Positions 1 through 7,260 of a stretch of DNA of 11,854 nucleotides are shown piece by piece (position 1 is the stretch's first letter; every line of letters begins with the position of its first letter). Position numbers and translations under genes: made by a program. Source of the DNA: a bacterium (GTDB lineage: Bacteria > Vulcanimicrobiota > Xenobia > Xenobiales > Xenobiaceae); the NCBI GenBank assembly GCA_017444165.1, contig JAFSXH010000028.1:1-11854 (forward strand). The letters run 5' to 3'. The notes beneath the pieces were generated by a model, which was not told the DNA's origin, searched no databases, and worked only from the letters and a program-made list of their open reading frames with translations.

Positions 1-129
1 CCCATGCCGTTATTCTTCCGCCGCCATGCTCAGGAAATTAAAGAAAGTCCCAAAGCTCAGGAATATATCAACCGCATAAACGCGGTACACTCTATGTATT
101 CGGGAGAGATTGCTGAGGCTCTCAACTAA
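1..129 (+). CDS. 3' end of an unidentified protein gene (partial)
   Basis: An open frame enters from the left edge and ends at a TAA at 127-129, giving a 42-residue C-terminal tail rich in charged and Asn/Ala residues and ending in EIAEALN. No earlier stop interrupts it and its codons look like those of the + strand genes that follow, so a real gene end is plausible. The fragment is too short for me to recognise a family. It could also be a chance open frame, since only 129 bases are visible. The heptad repeat region starts just downstream of its stop. Confidence 0.45.
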   Translation, partial: PMPLFFRRHAQEIKESPKAQEYINRINAVHSMYSGEIAEALN

Positions 130-140
130 TTACTTCCTAC

Positions 141-281
141 AATGCGTAATTATGGCAGTTTTGACTTTTTGGAGAACCGACATTTTTAATTCGTAATGCG
201 TAATGCGTAATTCGTAATTGAGATGAATAAATTATTTTTTCCAAAACGATTACGCATTACGAATTCTTAAGTAAAACTGCC
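141..281. repeat. Heptad-repeat hairpin element, copy 1
   Basis: Five consecutive 7-bp units start at 188 (AATTCGT, AATGCGT, AATGCGT, AATTCGT, AATTGAG) and are followed by ATGAA at 223-227. After a roughly 20-base spacer, inverted heptads follow up to 265. Positions 188-204 and 249-265 form a perfect 17-bp inverted repeat. An outer inverted repeat, GGCAGTTTT at 154-162 against AAAACTGCC at 273-281, encloses the whole structure. An extra AATGCGTAAT lies at 141-150. Related copies lie at 7461-7520 and 10541-10613. I see no target-site duplication and no coding capacity, so this is either a non-autonomous hairpin element or an array built by repeat expansion. Confidence 0.8.
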
Positions 282-440
282 CTAAGCAAACATAATTTAT
301 CAGTCTTACAACATAAAAACGCACAGTCCAAACTCACAGCACAACCAATGCGAAGGGAATTCTTTCCACAAACTAGAAAGTGCTGTGGCTTCCCCGATCA
401 GTTCGAGGCGGGACAATTTGCAAAGGACAGTGATAAAATT
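282..440. other. glmU upstream region, no confident gene
   Basis: This stretch lies between the repeat and the chosen glmU start. It contains an 8-bp inverted repeat, CACAGCAC at 335-342 and GTGCTGTG at 380-387, with partly pairing sequence inside, so a leader hairpin is possible. A weak promoter-like pair, TTAAGT at 268-273 and CATAAT at 291-296, sits at its left edge. The glmU frame is open back to an ATG at 348, but the residues encoded from 348 to 440 do not resemble the usual GlmU N-terminus. I recognise no known riboswitch class here. Confidence 0.35.
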
Positions 441-1799
441 ATGCAGAGCCGCGAGCAAGATTTAATTGCCGCTGTCATTATGGCGGCGGGCAAAGGCACG
501 CGCATGAAATCCGATCTAGCTAAAGTACTCCATCCCGTGTTGGGTCGGCCTATGCTGTTTAAGGTGCTAGAGAGTCTTAAAGAGGTAGATTGCCAATTAA
601 ATGTATTAGTTATCGGCCATCAAGGGGATAAAGTTAAAGAAGCCTGTGCCGATTTTACTAATTTGACCTTCGCAGAACAGCCTGTGCAGTTAGGAACTGG
701 TCACGCTTTGCAATGTGCACTCCCTCGTTTGGATAACTTTAATGGCAGAGTACTGATCTTGAGCGGTGATATGCCTCTGATTAGTAAAGATGTGTTACAC
801 GCGCTGATCGACAGTTCCATCAACAATGACGAAGCTATGACCTTATTGAGTGCCAACTCCCCTGAGCATAAGGATTTTGGCCGCATCATACGCACTCCTA
901 ACGGAGAGGTAGATCGCATCGTTGAAGCTAAGGACTGTACGACTGAGGAGTATCAAGTTACGGAGGTCAATCTCGGGGCCTACTGTGCTAAGGCGGACTT
1001 TTTGCGCCAGTATCTGCCTCTATTACAGCCTAGCAACGCTCAAAAAGAGTTGTATCTAACCGATCTCATAAAGTTGGGACGAGAGGCTAAAAAGAAGATC
1101 GGAGCCGTAGTAACTGAGGATATAGATTGTGCTCTGGGTGTGAACAGTCGATTCGATCTGGCTAAGGCTACTCAAGTTCTTAAAGAGCGCAAGTTGAGAG
1201 AATTGATGTTGTCGGGAGTGAGTGTTTTAGATCCTCAGTCTACCTGGATCGAAGAACAAGTAGAGATCGCCCCCAACACTGAGATTTGGCCAGGAACAAT
1301 ATTGACGGGCAAGACGATCATCGGCAGTGGTTGTGTGATCGGTCCCCATACTCAGATCAAAGACAGTGTCATTGGTGAAGGTTCTTATATCGTCCACTCT
1401 GTTTTAGATACAGCTAAAGTAGAAGACAATGTCAAGATAGGTCCATTTGCCTACTTGCGCCCTCAAGCTCACATCTCTTCTGGTGCCAAGGTTGGCGATT
1501 TTGTAGAAATTAAAAATTCCAATATCGGCGAAGGAACCAAAGTTCCACACTTGACCTATATTGGAGATACTGATATTGGCAAGAGGACGAATATCGGCTG
1601 CGGCACGATAACTTGCAATTACGATGGCAAGCTGAAGCATCGCACCACTATTGGCGATGATGTCTTTATAGGCTCTAATTCTAGTCTGGTAGCTCCAGTT
1701 ACAGTAGGATCGGGAGCCAAAACGGGAGCGGGGGCGGTTGTCACCCACAATATTCCTGAAGGCAGCGTAGTTATAGGCGTACCCGCCAGACCTATGTAA
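441..1799 (+). CDS. glmU: Bifunctional UDP-N-acetylglucosamine pyrophosphorylase / glucosamine-1-phosphate N-acetyltransferase
   Basis: GlmU makes UDP-GlcNAc, the precursor of peptidoglycan and other envelope glycans. It acetylates glucosamine-1-phosphate and then uridylylates the product in the cytoplasm. From the ATG at 441 the protein has 452 residues, the usual family length. The N-terminal nucleotidyltransferase domain has the signature GKGTRM at 17-22, followed by KVLH, and GDMPLI with the metal-binding Asp near residue 110. The C-terminal half is a left-handed beta helix of hexapeptide repeats, with the acetyltransferase catalytic His in VPHLTYIGD near residue 370 and GCGTITCNYDG beyond it. 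The frame is open to 348, but that extension is atypical. AAGGA at 423-427 is a somewhat distant ribosome binding site. The C-terminus, ending VPARPM, is slightly shorter than usual. prs follows after 14 bases. Confidence 0.97.
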   Translation: MQSREQDLIAAVIMAAGKGTRMKSDLAKVLHPVLGRPMLFKVLESLKEVDCQLNVLVIGHQGDKVKEACADFTNLTFAEQPVQLGTGHALQCALPRLDNFNGRVLILSGDMPLISKDVLHALIDSSINNDEAMTLLSANSPEHKDFGRIIRTPNGEVDRIVEAKDCTTEEYQVTEVNLGAYCAKADFLRQYLPLLQPSNAQKELYLTDLIKLGREAKKKIGAVVTEDIDCALGVNSRFDLAKATQVLKERKLRELMLSGVSVLDPQSTWIEEQVEIAPNTEIWPGTILTGKTIIGSGCVIGPHTQIKDSVIGEGSYIVHSVLDTAKVEDNVKIGPFAYLRPQAHISSGAKVGDFVEIKNSNIGEGTKVPHLTYIGDTDIGKRTNIGCGTITCNYDGKLKHRTTIGDDVFIGSNSSLVAPVTVGSGAKTGAGAVVTHNIPEGSVVIGVPARPM

Positions 1800-1804
1800 G
1801 GAGA
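1798..1804 (+). promoter_or_regulatory. prs ribosome binding site
   Basis: AAGGAGA overlaps the glmU stop and lies nine bases before the ATG at 1814. It is too close to the in-frame GTG at 1805, so it decides the prs start. Confidence 0.7.
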
Positions 1805-1813
1805 GTGTGTAAG

Positions 1814-2848
1814 ATGAGTGATAATACAAGTTCTAATCTTATCTTTGACGATTTTTCTGAAGATGTAACTGCTCTCAAATCGCTCAGTCCAGAGCATACT
1901 CCCAATCATAGGGTAAAGTTGTTCCACGGAAACTCTAATCCAGCTTTGGCTAAAGCTATCTCCGATAGTCTCAAGTTGCCTTTAGGTAAAGCAATGGTGA
2001 CTACTTTTGCCAATGGTGAGATCCGCGAAGAGATAAAAGAGAGTGTCCGCGGAGCTAGGGTCTTCGTCATTCAGCCCACTTGCGGACGAGTCAACGATTC
2101 GCTCATGGAACTTTTGATTATGACCGATGCTCTCAAACGCGCTTCGGCCTATCAAGTCTGTGCGGTTATCCCCTATTACGGTTACGCCAAACAAGAGAAA
2201 CGCCTCGGACGTGAGCCTATCACCGCCAAATTAGTCGCCAATCTCTTAACTACAGCGGGAGTAGATCGCGTCATAACCTGTGATCTCCACGCGGCGGCTA
2301 TCCAAGGATTCTTCGATATTCCCGTGGACAACTTGAGTGCTATTCCCATATTTTTGGAGTACATAAAGAGCAAGAATATAAATCGCGAAGATCTGGTGGT
2401 CGTCTCCCCCGATGCAGGTGGTGTTACTAGGGCCACTAAATTGGCCGAACAGCTCGGAGCTAAATTGGCTATCATCTTCAAACGCCGTCCTGAACCCGAT
2501 AAGAGTACGGTCATCGATCTGGTAGGCAAAGTCGCCAATAAGACGTGTATTATCGTTGACGATATGATCTCTACGGGCGGCACTCTGATCGAAGGAGTCA
2601 AAGCTCTCAAACGCCACGGAGCTAAGACGGTTTACGCCGCCGTCACTCACGCTCTCTTTGCCTCTAGTGCAGTGAAATTAATAAACAAATCCGCTTTGGA
2701 AGAGTTGATAGTTACCGATACTATTCCCATCTCTGAAGAGGCGAAGAAGATGAAGAAGCTCAAGATTCTCTCTGTAGCTAATTTATTTGCTCAAGCTATC
2801 GTCAGAACCCAGCTTTATAAGCCTATAAGTCCACTTTTTTTGAAATAA
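1814..2848 (+). CDS. prs: Ribose-phosphate pyrophosphokinase (PRPP synthetase)
   Basis: Prs transfers pyrophosphate from ATP to ribose-5-phosphate, giving PRPP for purine, pyrimidine, NAD, His and Trp synthesis. The 344-residue protein carries the family landmarks: FANGEI, MELLIMTDALKRASA, PYYGYA, the metal-binding His in DLHAAAIQGFFD (about 159), the Asp in SPDAGG (about 200), the catalytic-loop Lys-Arg-Arg (about 223-225), and the PRPP loop VDDMISTGGT (about 248-257). Several points are unusual. About 30 extra residues precede the conserved start. The ATP-binding segment reads KQEKRLGREP instead of the common RQDRK-x-RGREP, one residue shorter and with conservative changes. The PRPP loop has Ser and Gly where DxxDTAGT is normal, as in archaeal-type enzymes. 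Its place between glmU and ctc/rplY is the classical context. Confidence 0.95.
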   Translation: MSDNTSSNLIFDDFSEDVTALKSLSPEHTPNHRVKLFHGNSNPALAKAISDSLKLPLGKAMVTTFANGEIREEIKESVRGARVFVIQPTCGRVNDSLMELLIMTDALKRASAYQVCAVIPYYGYAKQEKRLGREPITAKLVANLLTTAGVDRVITCDLHAAAIQGFFDIPVDNLSAIPIFLEYIKSKNINREDLVVVSPDAGGVTRATKLAEQLGAKLAIIFKRRPEPDKSTVIDLVGKVANKTCIIVDDMISTGGTLIEGVKALKRHGAKTVYAAVTHALFASSAVKLINKSALEELIVTDTIPISEEAKKMKKLKILSVANLFAQAIVRTQLYKPISPLFLK

Positions 2849-2892
2849 ATAATTAATTAACCCTACGCGAACTCTCTTCTAAAAAGTTTTCC

Positions 2893-2921
2893 TTGACACT
2901 ATTAGGGAAAATGGCTAAAAT
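2893..2921 (+). promoter_or_regulatory. Sigma70-type promoter of rplY
   Basis: A perfect -35 TTGACA at 2893-2898 is separated by 17 bases from a TAAAAT -10 at 2916-2921. This predicts transcription starting near 2928 and a leader of nearly 90 bases before the rplY start. No convincing terminator separates prs from this promoter, so rplY is probably read both from here and from upstream. Confidence 0.8.
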
Positions 2922-3004
2922 TATGCGGCAATTTATCAAAAAAGGGATGAGCGAGTTTGTGGCCTTTCCTCAGGTGTGTGGAAGAGAGGCGTTCGCGGGT
3001 TTCG

Positions 3005-3011
3005 AGGAGGA
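3005..3011 (+). promoter_or_regulatory. rplY ribosome binding site
   Basis: AGGAGGA lies five bases before the ATG at 3017. This fixes the start and rules out the in-frame GTG at 2957, which has no comparable site and falls within the leader. Confidence 0.75.
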
Positions 3012-3016
3012 ATATA

Positions 3017-3640
3017 ATGTCCCAGGTTAAGCTGGAAGCGAAAGTTCGTAAAAATACTGGTAAGGGTGTTGCTAGAAAGTTGCGCCGTGAGGGTCGCATC
3101 CCTTCAGTGTTGTATGGTCATCACCTCGAAGAGCCAATTATCCTTGATGTAAACTCAAAAGATGTAGAGAAGATCCTGCAAACCAGTGGTAAGACTGCCA
3201 TTATCAATTTAACTTTTGGTGATGCGAACATTCAGGATCAGTTAGCAATGCTTGTTGATTATCAGCGTAATGTATTTGGCACTAGTCTTTTGCACGTGGA
3301 CTTCAAGCAGGTTCGCATGGATGAAAAAGTTGTCGCTTCCGTTCCTATTGTGTTAGTCGGTGAGTCTATCGGTGTTAAGGCCGGTGGCGTTTTGGAGCAG
3401 CACATACACGAGGTAGAGATTGAGAGTTTGCCCCAGAATATTCCCGCTCACATTGAAATTGATGTTACTAATTTAGACCTCGGTCATCACCTCACAGCCG
3501 CTCAGGTGGTCTGCCCCGAAGGTGTCGAACTCAAGAGCAATCCTGAGGAGACTATCGTCAGTGTAGCTATTACCAGAGCCGTAGCCGAGGAGCAGGGTGC
3601 TGCTAGTGAAGAAGCTAATGCTGCCCCAGCCGCCGAATAG
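3017..3640 (+). CDS. rplY: 50S ribosomal protein L25, long Ctc/TL5 form
   Basis: L25 binds 5S rRNA in the large ribosomal subunit. The long form is known as TL5 in Thermus and as the general stress protein Ctc in Bacillus. The 207-residue protein starts with the typical VKLEAKVRKNTGKGVARKLR segment and GRIPSVLYG. An N-terminal 5S rRNA-binding beta barrel covers roughly residues 1-95. The C-terminal TL5 domain follows, recognisable by VPIVLVGESIGVKAGGVLEQ and the ESLPQNIPAHIEIDVTNLDLG segment. The tail is Glu/Ala-rich (AEEQGAASEEANAAPAAE), as is common in long L25 proteins. A strong promoter and ribosome binding site precede it, as expected for a highly expressed ribosomal protein. Only 47 bases separate it from pth, with no terminator visible. 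Confidence 0.96.
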   Translation: MSQVKLEAKVRKNTGKGVARKLRREGRIPSVLYGHHLEEPIILDVNSKDVEKILQTSGKTAIINLTFGDANIQDQLAMLVDYQRNVFGTSLLHVDFKQVRMDEKVVASVPIVLVGESIGVKAGGVLEQHIHEVEIESLPQNIPAHIEIDVTNLDLGHHLTAAQVVCPEGVELKSNPEETIVSVAITRAVAEEQGAASEEANAAPAAE

Positions 3641-3687
3641 TATTTTAGACAAAAGAAGAGCATTAGATAGCGGGAGAGTACAAAAAA

Positions 3688-4266
3688 TTGAACGTTGCTA
3701 ATGCTTTTTTAATTGTCGGTCTAGGCAACCCTGGAGCCGAATATGCTAACACTCGCCACAATTTGGGTTTTCGCGTGGTTGATCTCTTTGCCAAGAAGCA
3801 AGGTATAGAGTTCACACAGAAGACGAAACTTTATTGGGCGGGTGTTGGCCGTGTCGGTTCTGCCGATGTAGTGTTGGCTAAACCGCGTACTTTCATGAAC
3901 CTCTCAGGTAACGCGGTGGTCTCTCTCAATCAAAAGTACGGTTTCAAACCTCAACAACTCATAGTTATCTCCGATGATTTCTGTCTGCCCTTAGGTAGTT
4001 TGCGCGTTCGCAAAAGTGGAGGTTCGGGCGGCCATAACGGATTGAATAATATTATTGCCTGTTTGGGAACTAATGAATTTACCAGAGTGCGTCTAGGTAT
4101 GGGGGCGGCTCCTCAAGGTTCAGATCCTATAAATTTTGTGCTGGGCTCATTTAAGCCCGAAGAGTTTCAACCAATAAACGATCTCATCGTTACAGCCAGC
4201 GAAGCCCTGTCGTATATAATTGCCAGCGGCGCAGACGCGGCTATGAACACATTTAATAAGCACTAA
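3688..4266 (+). CDS. pth: Peptidyl-tRNA hydrolase (TTG start)
   Basis: Pth releases tRNA from peptidyl-tRNAs that drop off the ribosome, and it is usually essential. The 192-residue protein is of normal length and all key residues are visible: Asn14 in GLGNPG, the catalytic His24 in NTRHNLGF, Asn71 in TFMNLSG, Asp96 in VISDDF, and Asn117 in GGSGGHNGLNN. There is no suitable ATG. Translation most likely starts at the TTG at 3688, preceded by GGGAGAG at 3672-3678 with a nine-base gap. The position after rplY/ctc is conserved in many Bacillota, where mfd often follows. Here mfd is absent and an ADP-ribosylglycohydrolase gene follows instead. Confidence 0.96.
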   Translation: MNVANAFLIVGLGNPGAEYANTRHNLGFRVVDLFAKKQGIEFTQKTKLYWAGVGRVGSADVVLAKPRTFMNLSGNAVVSLNQKYGFKPQQLIVISDDFCLPLGSLRVRKSGGSGGHNGLNNIIACLGTNEFTRVRLGMGAAPQGSDPINFVLGSFKPEEFQPINDLIVTASEALSYIIASGADAAMNTFNKH

Positions 4267-4318
4267 TTTCGCACAGATCTGCATTTGCGATTTAGGATAC
4301 AGTTTATGGAGGGATGAC

Positions 4319-5101
4319 ATGTTAGGAGCAATAATTGGCGATATAGTCGGTTCTATCTATGAGTTTAACAATATAAGGACTAAAGATTTTCCTTTTTGGG
4401 GAATGAAGAACTATTTTACGGATGACAGCGTAATGACTTTAGCAGTGGCTAAAGCCTTAATGGCTGGGGGTAAAGCCGAAGATTTTGTGCAATCTATGCA
4501 AGAGTTAGGTCGGCTCTTTCCACGAGCTGGTTATGGTGGACGTTTCAGACATTGGTTAGTAGATCCCAATCCTAAGCCTTACAACAGTTGGGGCAACGGC
4601 AGTGCTATGCGCGTCTCTCCTACCGCTTGGGTAGGTAAGACTTTGGAGGAAGTGCAAAATTTAGCTAAGGCCAGTGCTGAAGTGACTCACAATCACCCCG
4701 AAGGCATAAAGGGAGCGCAGGCCACAGCTTCGGCCATCTTTTTAGCTCGCACAGGCCACAGTAAAGAAGATATTAAAAATTACATAGTCAAAACTTACAA
4801 TTACAATCTCAATTTCACTATCGATGAGATCAGATCGACTTACCAGTTTAATGAAAGTTGCCAGGATTCAGTTCCTCAAGCCATCGTGGGCTTCTTAGAG
4901 GGTACAGATTTTGTCGATACTATCCGCAATGTTATCTCTATCGGCGGTGATTGCGACACTACGGGAGCTATCGCTGGTGCTATTGCTGAAGGATTTTACG
5001 GCATTCCTGGAGGTATCGCTAAAAAAGGTTTACTCTATCTGCCCCAGTCTTTGCGCCAAATTTATGACAATTTCCAGAATTTTCTCAAGGTAAATAGTTG
5101 A
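4319..5101 (+). CDS. ADP-ribosylglycohydrolase (DraG) family protein
   Basis: Proteins of this all-helical family use a two-metal site to remove ADP-ribose from proteins, nucleic acids or small molecules. The 260-residue protein begins MLGAIIGDIVGS, contains TDDS at 34-37, NGSAMRV near 93-99 and THNHPEGIKGAQA near 123-134, and ends with GGDCDT at 209-214. The acidic residues of TDDS and of GGDCDT (Asp211, Asp213) match the family's metal ligands, so an active enzyme is likely. The physiological substrate cannot be told from sequence. GGAGGG-like sequence at about 4308-4313 precedes the ATG. The TGA stop overlaps the next start by one base (TGATG), so the gene is translationally coupled to the isoprenoid synthase gene. 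Confidence 0.9.
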   Translation: MLGAIIGDIVGSIYEFNNIRTKDFPFWGMKNYFTDDSVMTLAVAKALMAGGKAEDFVQSMQELGRLFPRAGYGGRFRHWLVDPNPKPYNSWGNGSAMRVSPTAWVGKTLEEVQNLAKASAEVTHNHPEGIKGAQATASAIFLARTGHSKEDIKNYIVKTYNYNLNFTIDEIRSTYQFNESCQDSVPQAIVGFLEGTDFVDTIRNVISIGGDCDTTGAIAGAIAEGFYGIPGGIAKKGLLYLPQSLRQIYDNFQNFLKVNS

Positions 5102-5979
5102 TGGATATTTTAGAAAAATCTTACGCTTGGTGCGTGCAGAAGACTAGAGAGGAAGCTAAAAATTTTTATTACGCCATCTTCCTACTCCCCAAGTCACGCC
5201 GAGCGGCTATGTGTGCCGTTTACGCTTTCTTCCGTGAATGTGACGATATAGCCGATGCCCAAAATGTATCTAATCGCCGTCAATCATTGCTAAATTGGAA
5301 GGAAGTTCTCAAAAGTAATGCGCCTTCCGATTATCCAGGTCTTTTAGCTTTGAGAGATGCTGTCGACAGATACAAGATCAACCCTCAACATTTCCTCGAT
5401 CTCATAGATGGCATGATTATGGATCTCGATAATGTGGAGTATAAGACCTTCGATGATCTTTATAATTATTGTTATCGAGCCGCCTCTACGGTCGGTCTGG
5501 TCTGTATGAGCATCTTCGGCTATGAAGATCGCCCTGAAGTTCTCAAGATGGCTGAAAAGTTGGGAATCGCCTTCCAGTTGACTAACATTATCCGCGATAT
5601 TACTCCAGATGCCGCTGAGGGGCGCGTCTATATTCCCGAAGAATTTTTGCACGTCTTCCAACTCACTAAAGAGCAAATTCTAAACAGAAGTTACGATCTG
5701 AGCCATATGTCTAGATTGCTCGATTATTTGACGCAGACGGCTGAAGAATATTATCGCTTAGCCGAGTTCCTCCCCTACTTCGTCTCTCCCCAAAGTCGCA
5801 CTTGTTTGAGAGCTATGATCAACATCTATCACGGTATTTTAGAACATCTGAGGAGTATGGGTGTACGCTCTCTGCGAGAAAAGGCGCGTCTGAGCCTCTT
5901 AGAAAAACTTTGGGCTATGCTCAGTGCTTACCTGTTTACCGCATTTGAAAACCTCAAAGAATTATTATGCAAAAGATAA
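5101..5979 (+). CDS. hpnD: Squalene/phytoene synthase family protein, HpnD-like
   Basis: Enzymes of this family condense two prenyl diphosphates head to head. HpnD members make presqualene diphosphate from farnesyl diphosphate, and relatives make phytoene or dehydrosqualene. The 292-residue protein has the first Asp-rich motif DDIAD at 48-52 and the second in NIIRDITPD followed by GRVYIP (162-178), both needed for Mg-diphosphate binding. The FYYAIFLLPKSRRAAM and YCYRAASTVGLVCMSIFGY segments resemble HpnD more than CrtB. HpnC, HpnE and a cyclase are not in this window, so the final product is open and the symbol is tentative. The start is the ATG overlapping the preceding TGA. The 3' end overlaps the membrane protein gene by 13 bases. 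Confidence 0.85.
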   Translation: MDILEKSYAWCVQKTREEAKNFYYAIFLLPKSRRAAMCAVYAFFRECDDIADAQNVSNRRQSLLNWKEVLKSNAPSDYPGLLALRDAVDRYKINPQHFLDLIDGMIMDLDNVEYKTFDDLYNYCYRAASTVGLVCMSIFGYEDRPEVLKMAEKLGIAFQLTNIIRDITPDAAEGRVYIPEEFLHVFQLTKEQILNRSYDLSHMSRLLDYLTQTAEEYYRLAEFLPYFVSPQSRTCLRAMINIYHGILEHLRSMGVRSLREKARLSLLEKLWAMLSAYLFTAFENLKELLCKR

Positions 5980-6377
5980 AGACTATCATACTCATGTTTA
6001 TTGCTATGTTAGGTACGACTATGGGCGATATTTTCATGGCAAAATTGATGAGACCTTACGAAAAGGTAAAATTTAGCGAATTTTCCCAAATTCAAGATTT
6101 AGTGATCCATCTGCTGACTAGTCACTTATTTTGGATGGGCATAGGTTGCTTCTTGACCTTCTTCGTACTCTGGCTGACCGTCTTATCTTACGAAGATCTA
6201 TCCTTCGCTCTGCCCATGACGGCTATAAATTACATTTTAAATGCCATTCTGGTCGGCCCTATGCTAGGCGAAGTTGTCACCCCACTGCGCTGGACAGGCA
6301 CAATAATCATAGGCGTAGGAGTAATTTTAGTTTCTATAAGTGAGGGCAAAGAGAAGAATAAGCAAGCTAGCGCGTGA
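5967..6377 (+). CDS. Small four-helix DMT/EamA-type membrane protein
   Basis: The 136-residue protein has four predicted membrane segments, roughly at 5-25, 45-70, 77-97 and 104-124. The middle and end (LSFALPMTAINYILNAILVGPMLGE, split by a loop, then TGTIIIGVGVILVS) resemble small drug/metabolite transporter proteins such as SMR and ArnE/F-type subunits. The essential membrane Glu of EmrE is not apparent in helix 1. An Asp at residue 21 lies nearby, so multidrug efflux is not a safe call. The gene starts inside the isoprenoid synthase frame and is clearly co-translated with it. Export or flipping of a lipid made by the partner is a reasonable guess. The tail is basic. Its 3' end overlaps the converging radical SAM gene by 11 bases. 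Confidence 0.8.
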   Translation: MQKIKTIILMFIAMLGTTMGDIFMAKLMRPYEKVKFSEFSQIQDLVIHLLTSHLFWMGIGCFLTFFVLWLTVLSYEDLSFALPMTAINYILNAILVGPMLGEVVTPLRWTGTIIIGVGVILVSISEGKEKNKQASA

Positions 6378-7224
6378 TCTCAGAGTGATAGAAATAATTG
6401 ACTAAGACGGGCGGCTTGCCAAAAGGAGCAGGAATAGCATCCTCATTCACCAGGTAAGTCAGCCCATTTTTTTCAGAATAATCTTTGAGCAGAGAATCCA
6501 GCATAATCCAATAGCCTCTATCGCCCTTTACGTAAATATCTCGGTATAAATCTAGCAGATGAGGATATTTATATTTAATGTAATTGAGAATCTTTGCCTT
6601 ATAGTCACCGCGCAGATTGAGGTTTTCTAACCAAACTAAATTACATCTGCCTGTGACAGCCCGCAAAATATGCCTTATATTAGTTATCTCTGGAAAGATA
6701 GGCGAGATAAAACAGATCGTTACAATTCCCGCCTCGTAAAATTGGCGCATAGCCTCTAAACGTCGCTCTATGCTCACTGCTAGATCCATATCTTGACGAA
6801 AATTTTCATCCAGTGTATTTATTGACCAAGCCACACGCACTTGAGAAAAACTCTTTATCAACTCCAGATCGCGCAAAACAAGATCCGATTTTGTAGTTAT
6901 ACTGATCCTGGCCTCACTATTTTGCAACTCCTCCAATAAAGCCCGTGTGCGCCCATACTTTGCCTCCAGGGGCTGATAAGGATCGGTAACTGAACCTATA
7001 AAGATCTCTTTACCAGCGTATTTTTGCGTCTTTTTCAAAACGGGCCAATATTTTACATCAACAAAATCGCCCCACGGCTCAGGGTGATTAGTAAATCTCT
7101 TCATGAAAGAGGCGTAACAATATTGGCATTTATGCGCACATCCAACATAAGGATTGGCGGAAAAACCCGCTACTGGCAAGTTAGATTTAGTCAATATGCT
7201 TTTACTGGCAATTTCTCTTATCAT
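6367..7224 (-). CDS. SplB-type radical SAM protein, similar to radical SAM mobile pair protein B
   Basis: The 285-residue protein has the radical SAM cluster CAHKCQYC (Cys29, Cys33, Cys36, spacing CX3CX2C), which binds a 4Fe-4S cluster and S-adenosylmethionine. The surrounding NPYVGC, YASFMKRF, GSVTDPYQPLE, TKSDLVLRD and WLENLNLRG segments are typical of the COG1533/SplB group. From memory they fit the NCBI family 'radical SAM mobile pair protein B' best. Members of that family normally sit next to a partner, protein A, on transferable DNA. No partner is present here. The chosen ATG gives a normal N-terminus (MIREIASKSILTKS). A TTG at 7233 is in frame but lies in the T-tract of the tRNA terminator. 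No good ribosome binding site is visible for either start. The reaction and substrate are unknown. Confidence 0.85.
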   Translation of the reverse strand: MIREIASKSILTKSNLPVAGFSANPYVGCAHKCQYCYASFMKRFTNHPEPWGDFVDVKYWPVLKKTQKYAGKEIFIGSVTDPYQPLEAKYGRTRALLEELQNSEARISITTKSDLVLRDLELIKSFSQVRVAWSINTLDENFRQDMDLAVSIERRLEAMRQFYEAGIVTICFISPIFPEITNIRHILRAVTGRCNLVWLENLNLRGDYKAKILNYIKYKYPHLLDLYRDIYVKGDRGYWIMLDSLLKDYSEKNGLTYLVNEDAIPAPFGKPPVLVNYFYHSEITR

Positions 7225-7231
7225 AGCAAAC

Positions 7232-7260
7232 AAAAAAGGCCTCGTCTTGACAACGAAACC
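7232..7260 (-). terminator. Rho-independent terminator of tRNA-Leu
   Basis: Read on the - strand, GGTTTCGT (7260-7253) pairs with ACGAGGCC (7245-7238) through eight base pairs, two of them G-T, around a seven-base loop. Six T residues follow (7237-7232). It sits seven bases past the tRNA CCA end and immediately before the radical SAM gene. Confidence 0.85.

Noticed and set aside
188..265. CRISPR array
   Set aside because: The repeat unit is only seven bases with no unique spacers, and no cas genes are present.
701..919. Minus-strand open frame inside glmU
   Set aside because: It lies antisense to a well conserved gene, has no ribosome binding site and shows no recognisable domain. The same holds for the other antisense frames over glmU (1404-1927) and prs (1982-2650).
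4267..4318. Terminator hairpin after pth
   Set aside because: The short TCGCA/TGCGA pairing is weak and no T-tract follows, so I do not call a terminator there.
5967..6377. EmrE-like multidrug efflux pump
   Set aside because: The protein has the right size and four helices, but the key membrane Glu of EmrE is not apparent and the gene is coupled to an isoprenoid synthase. Only a general DMT-type call is made.
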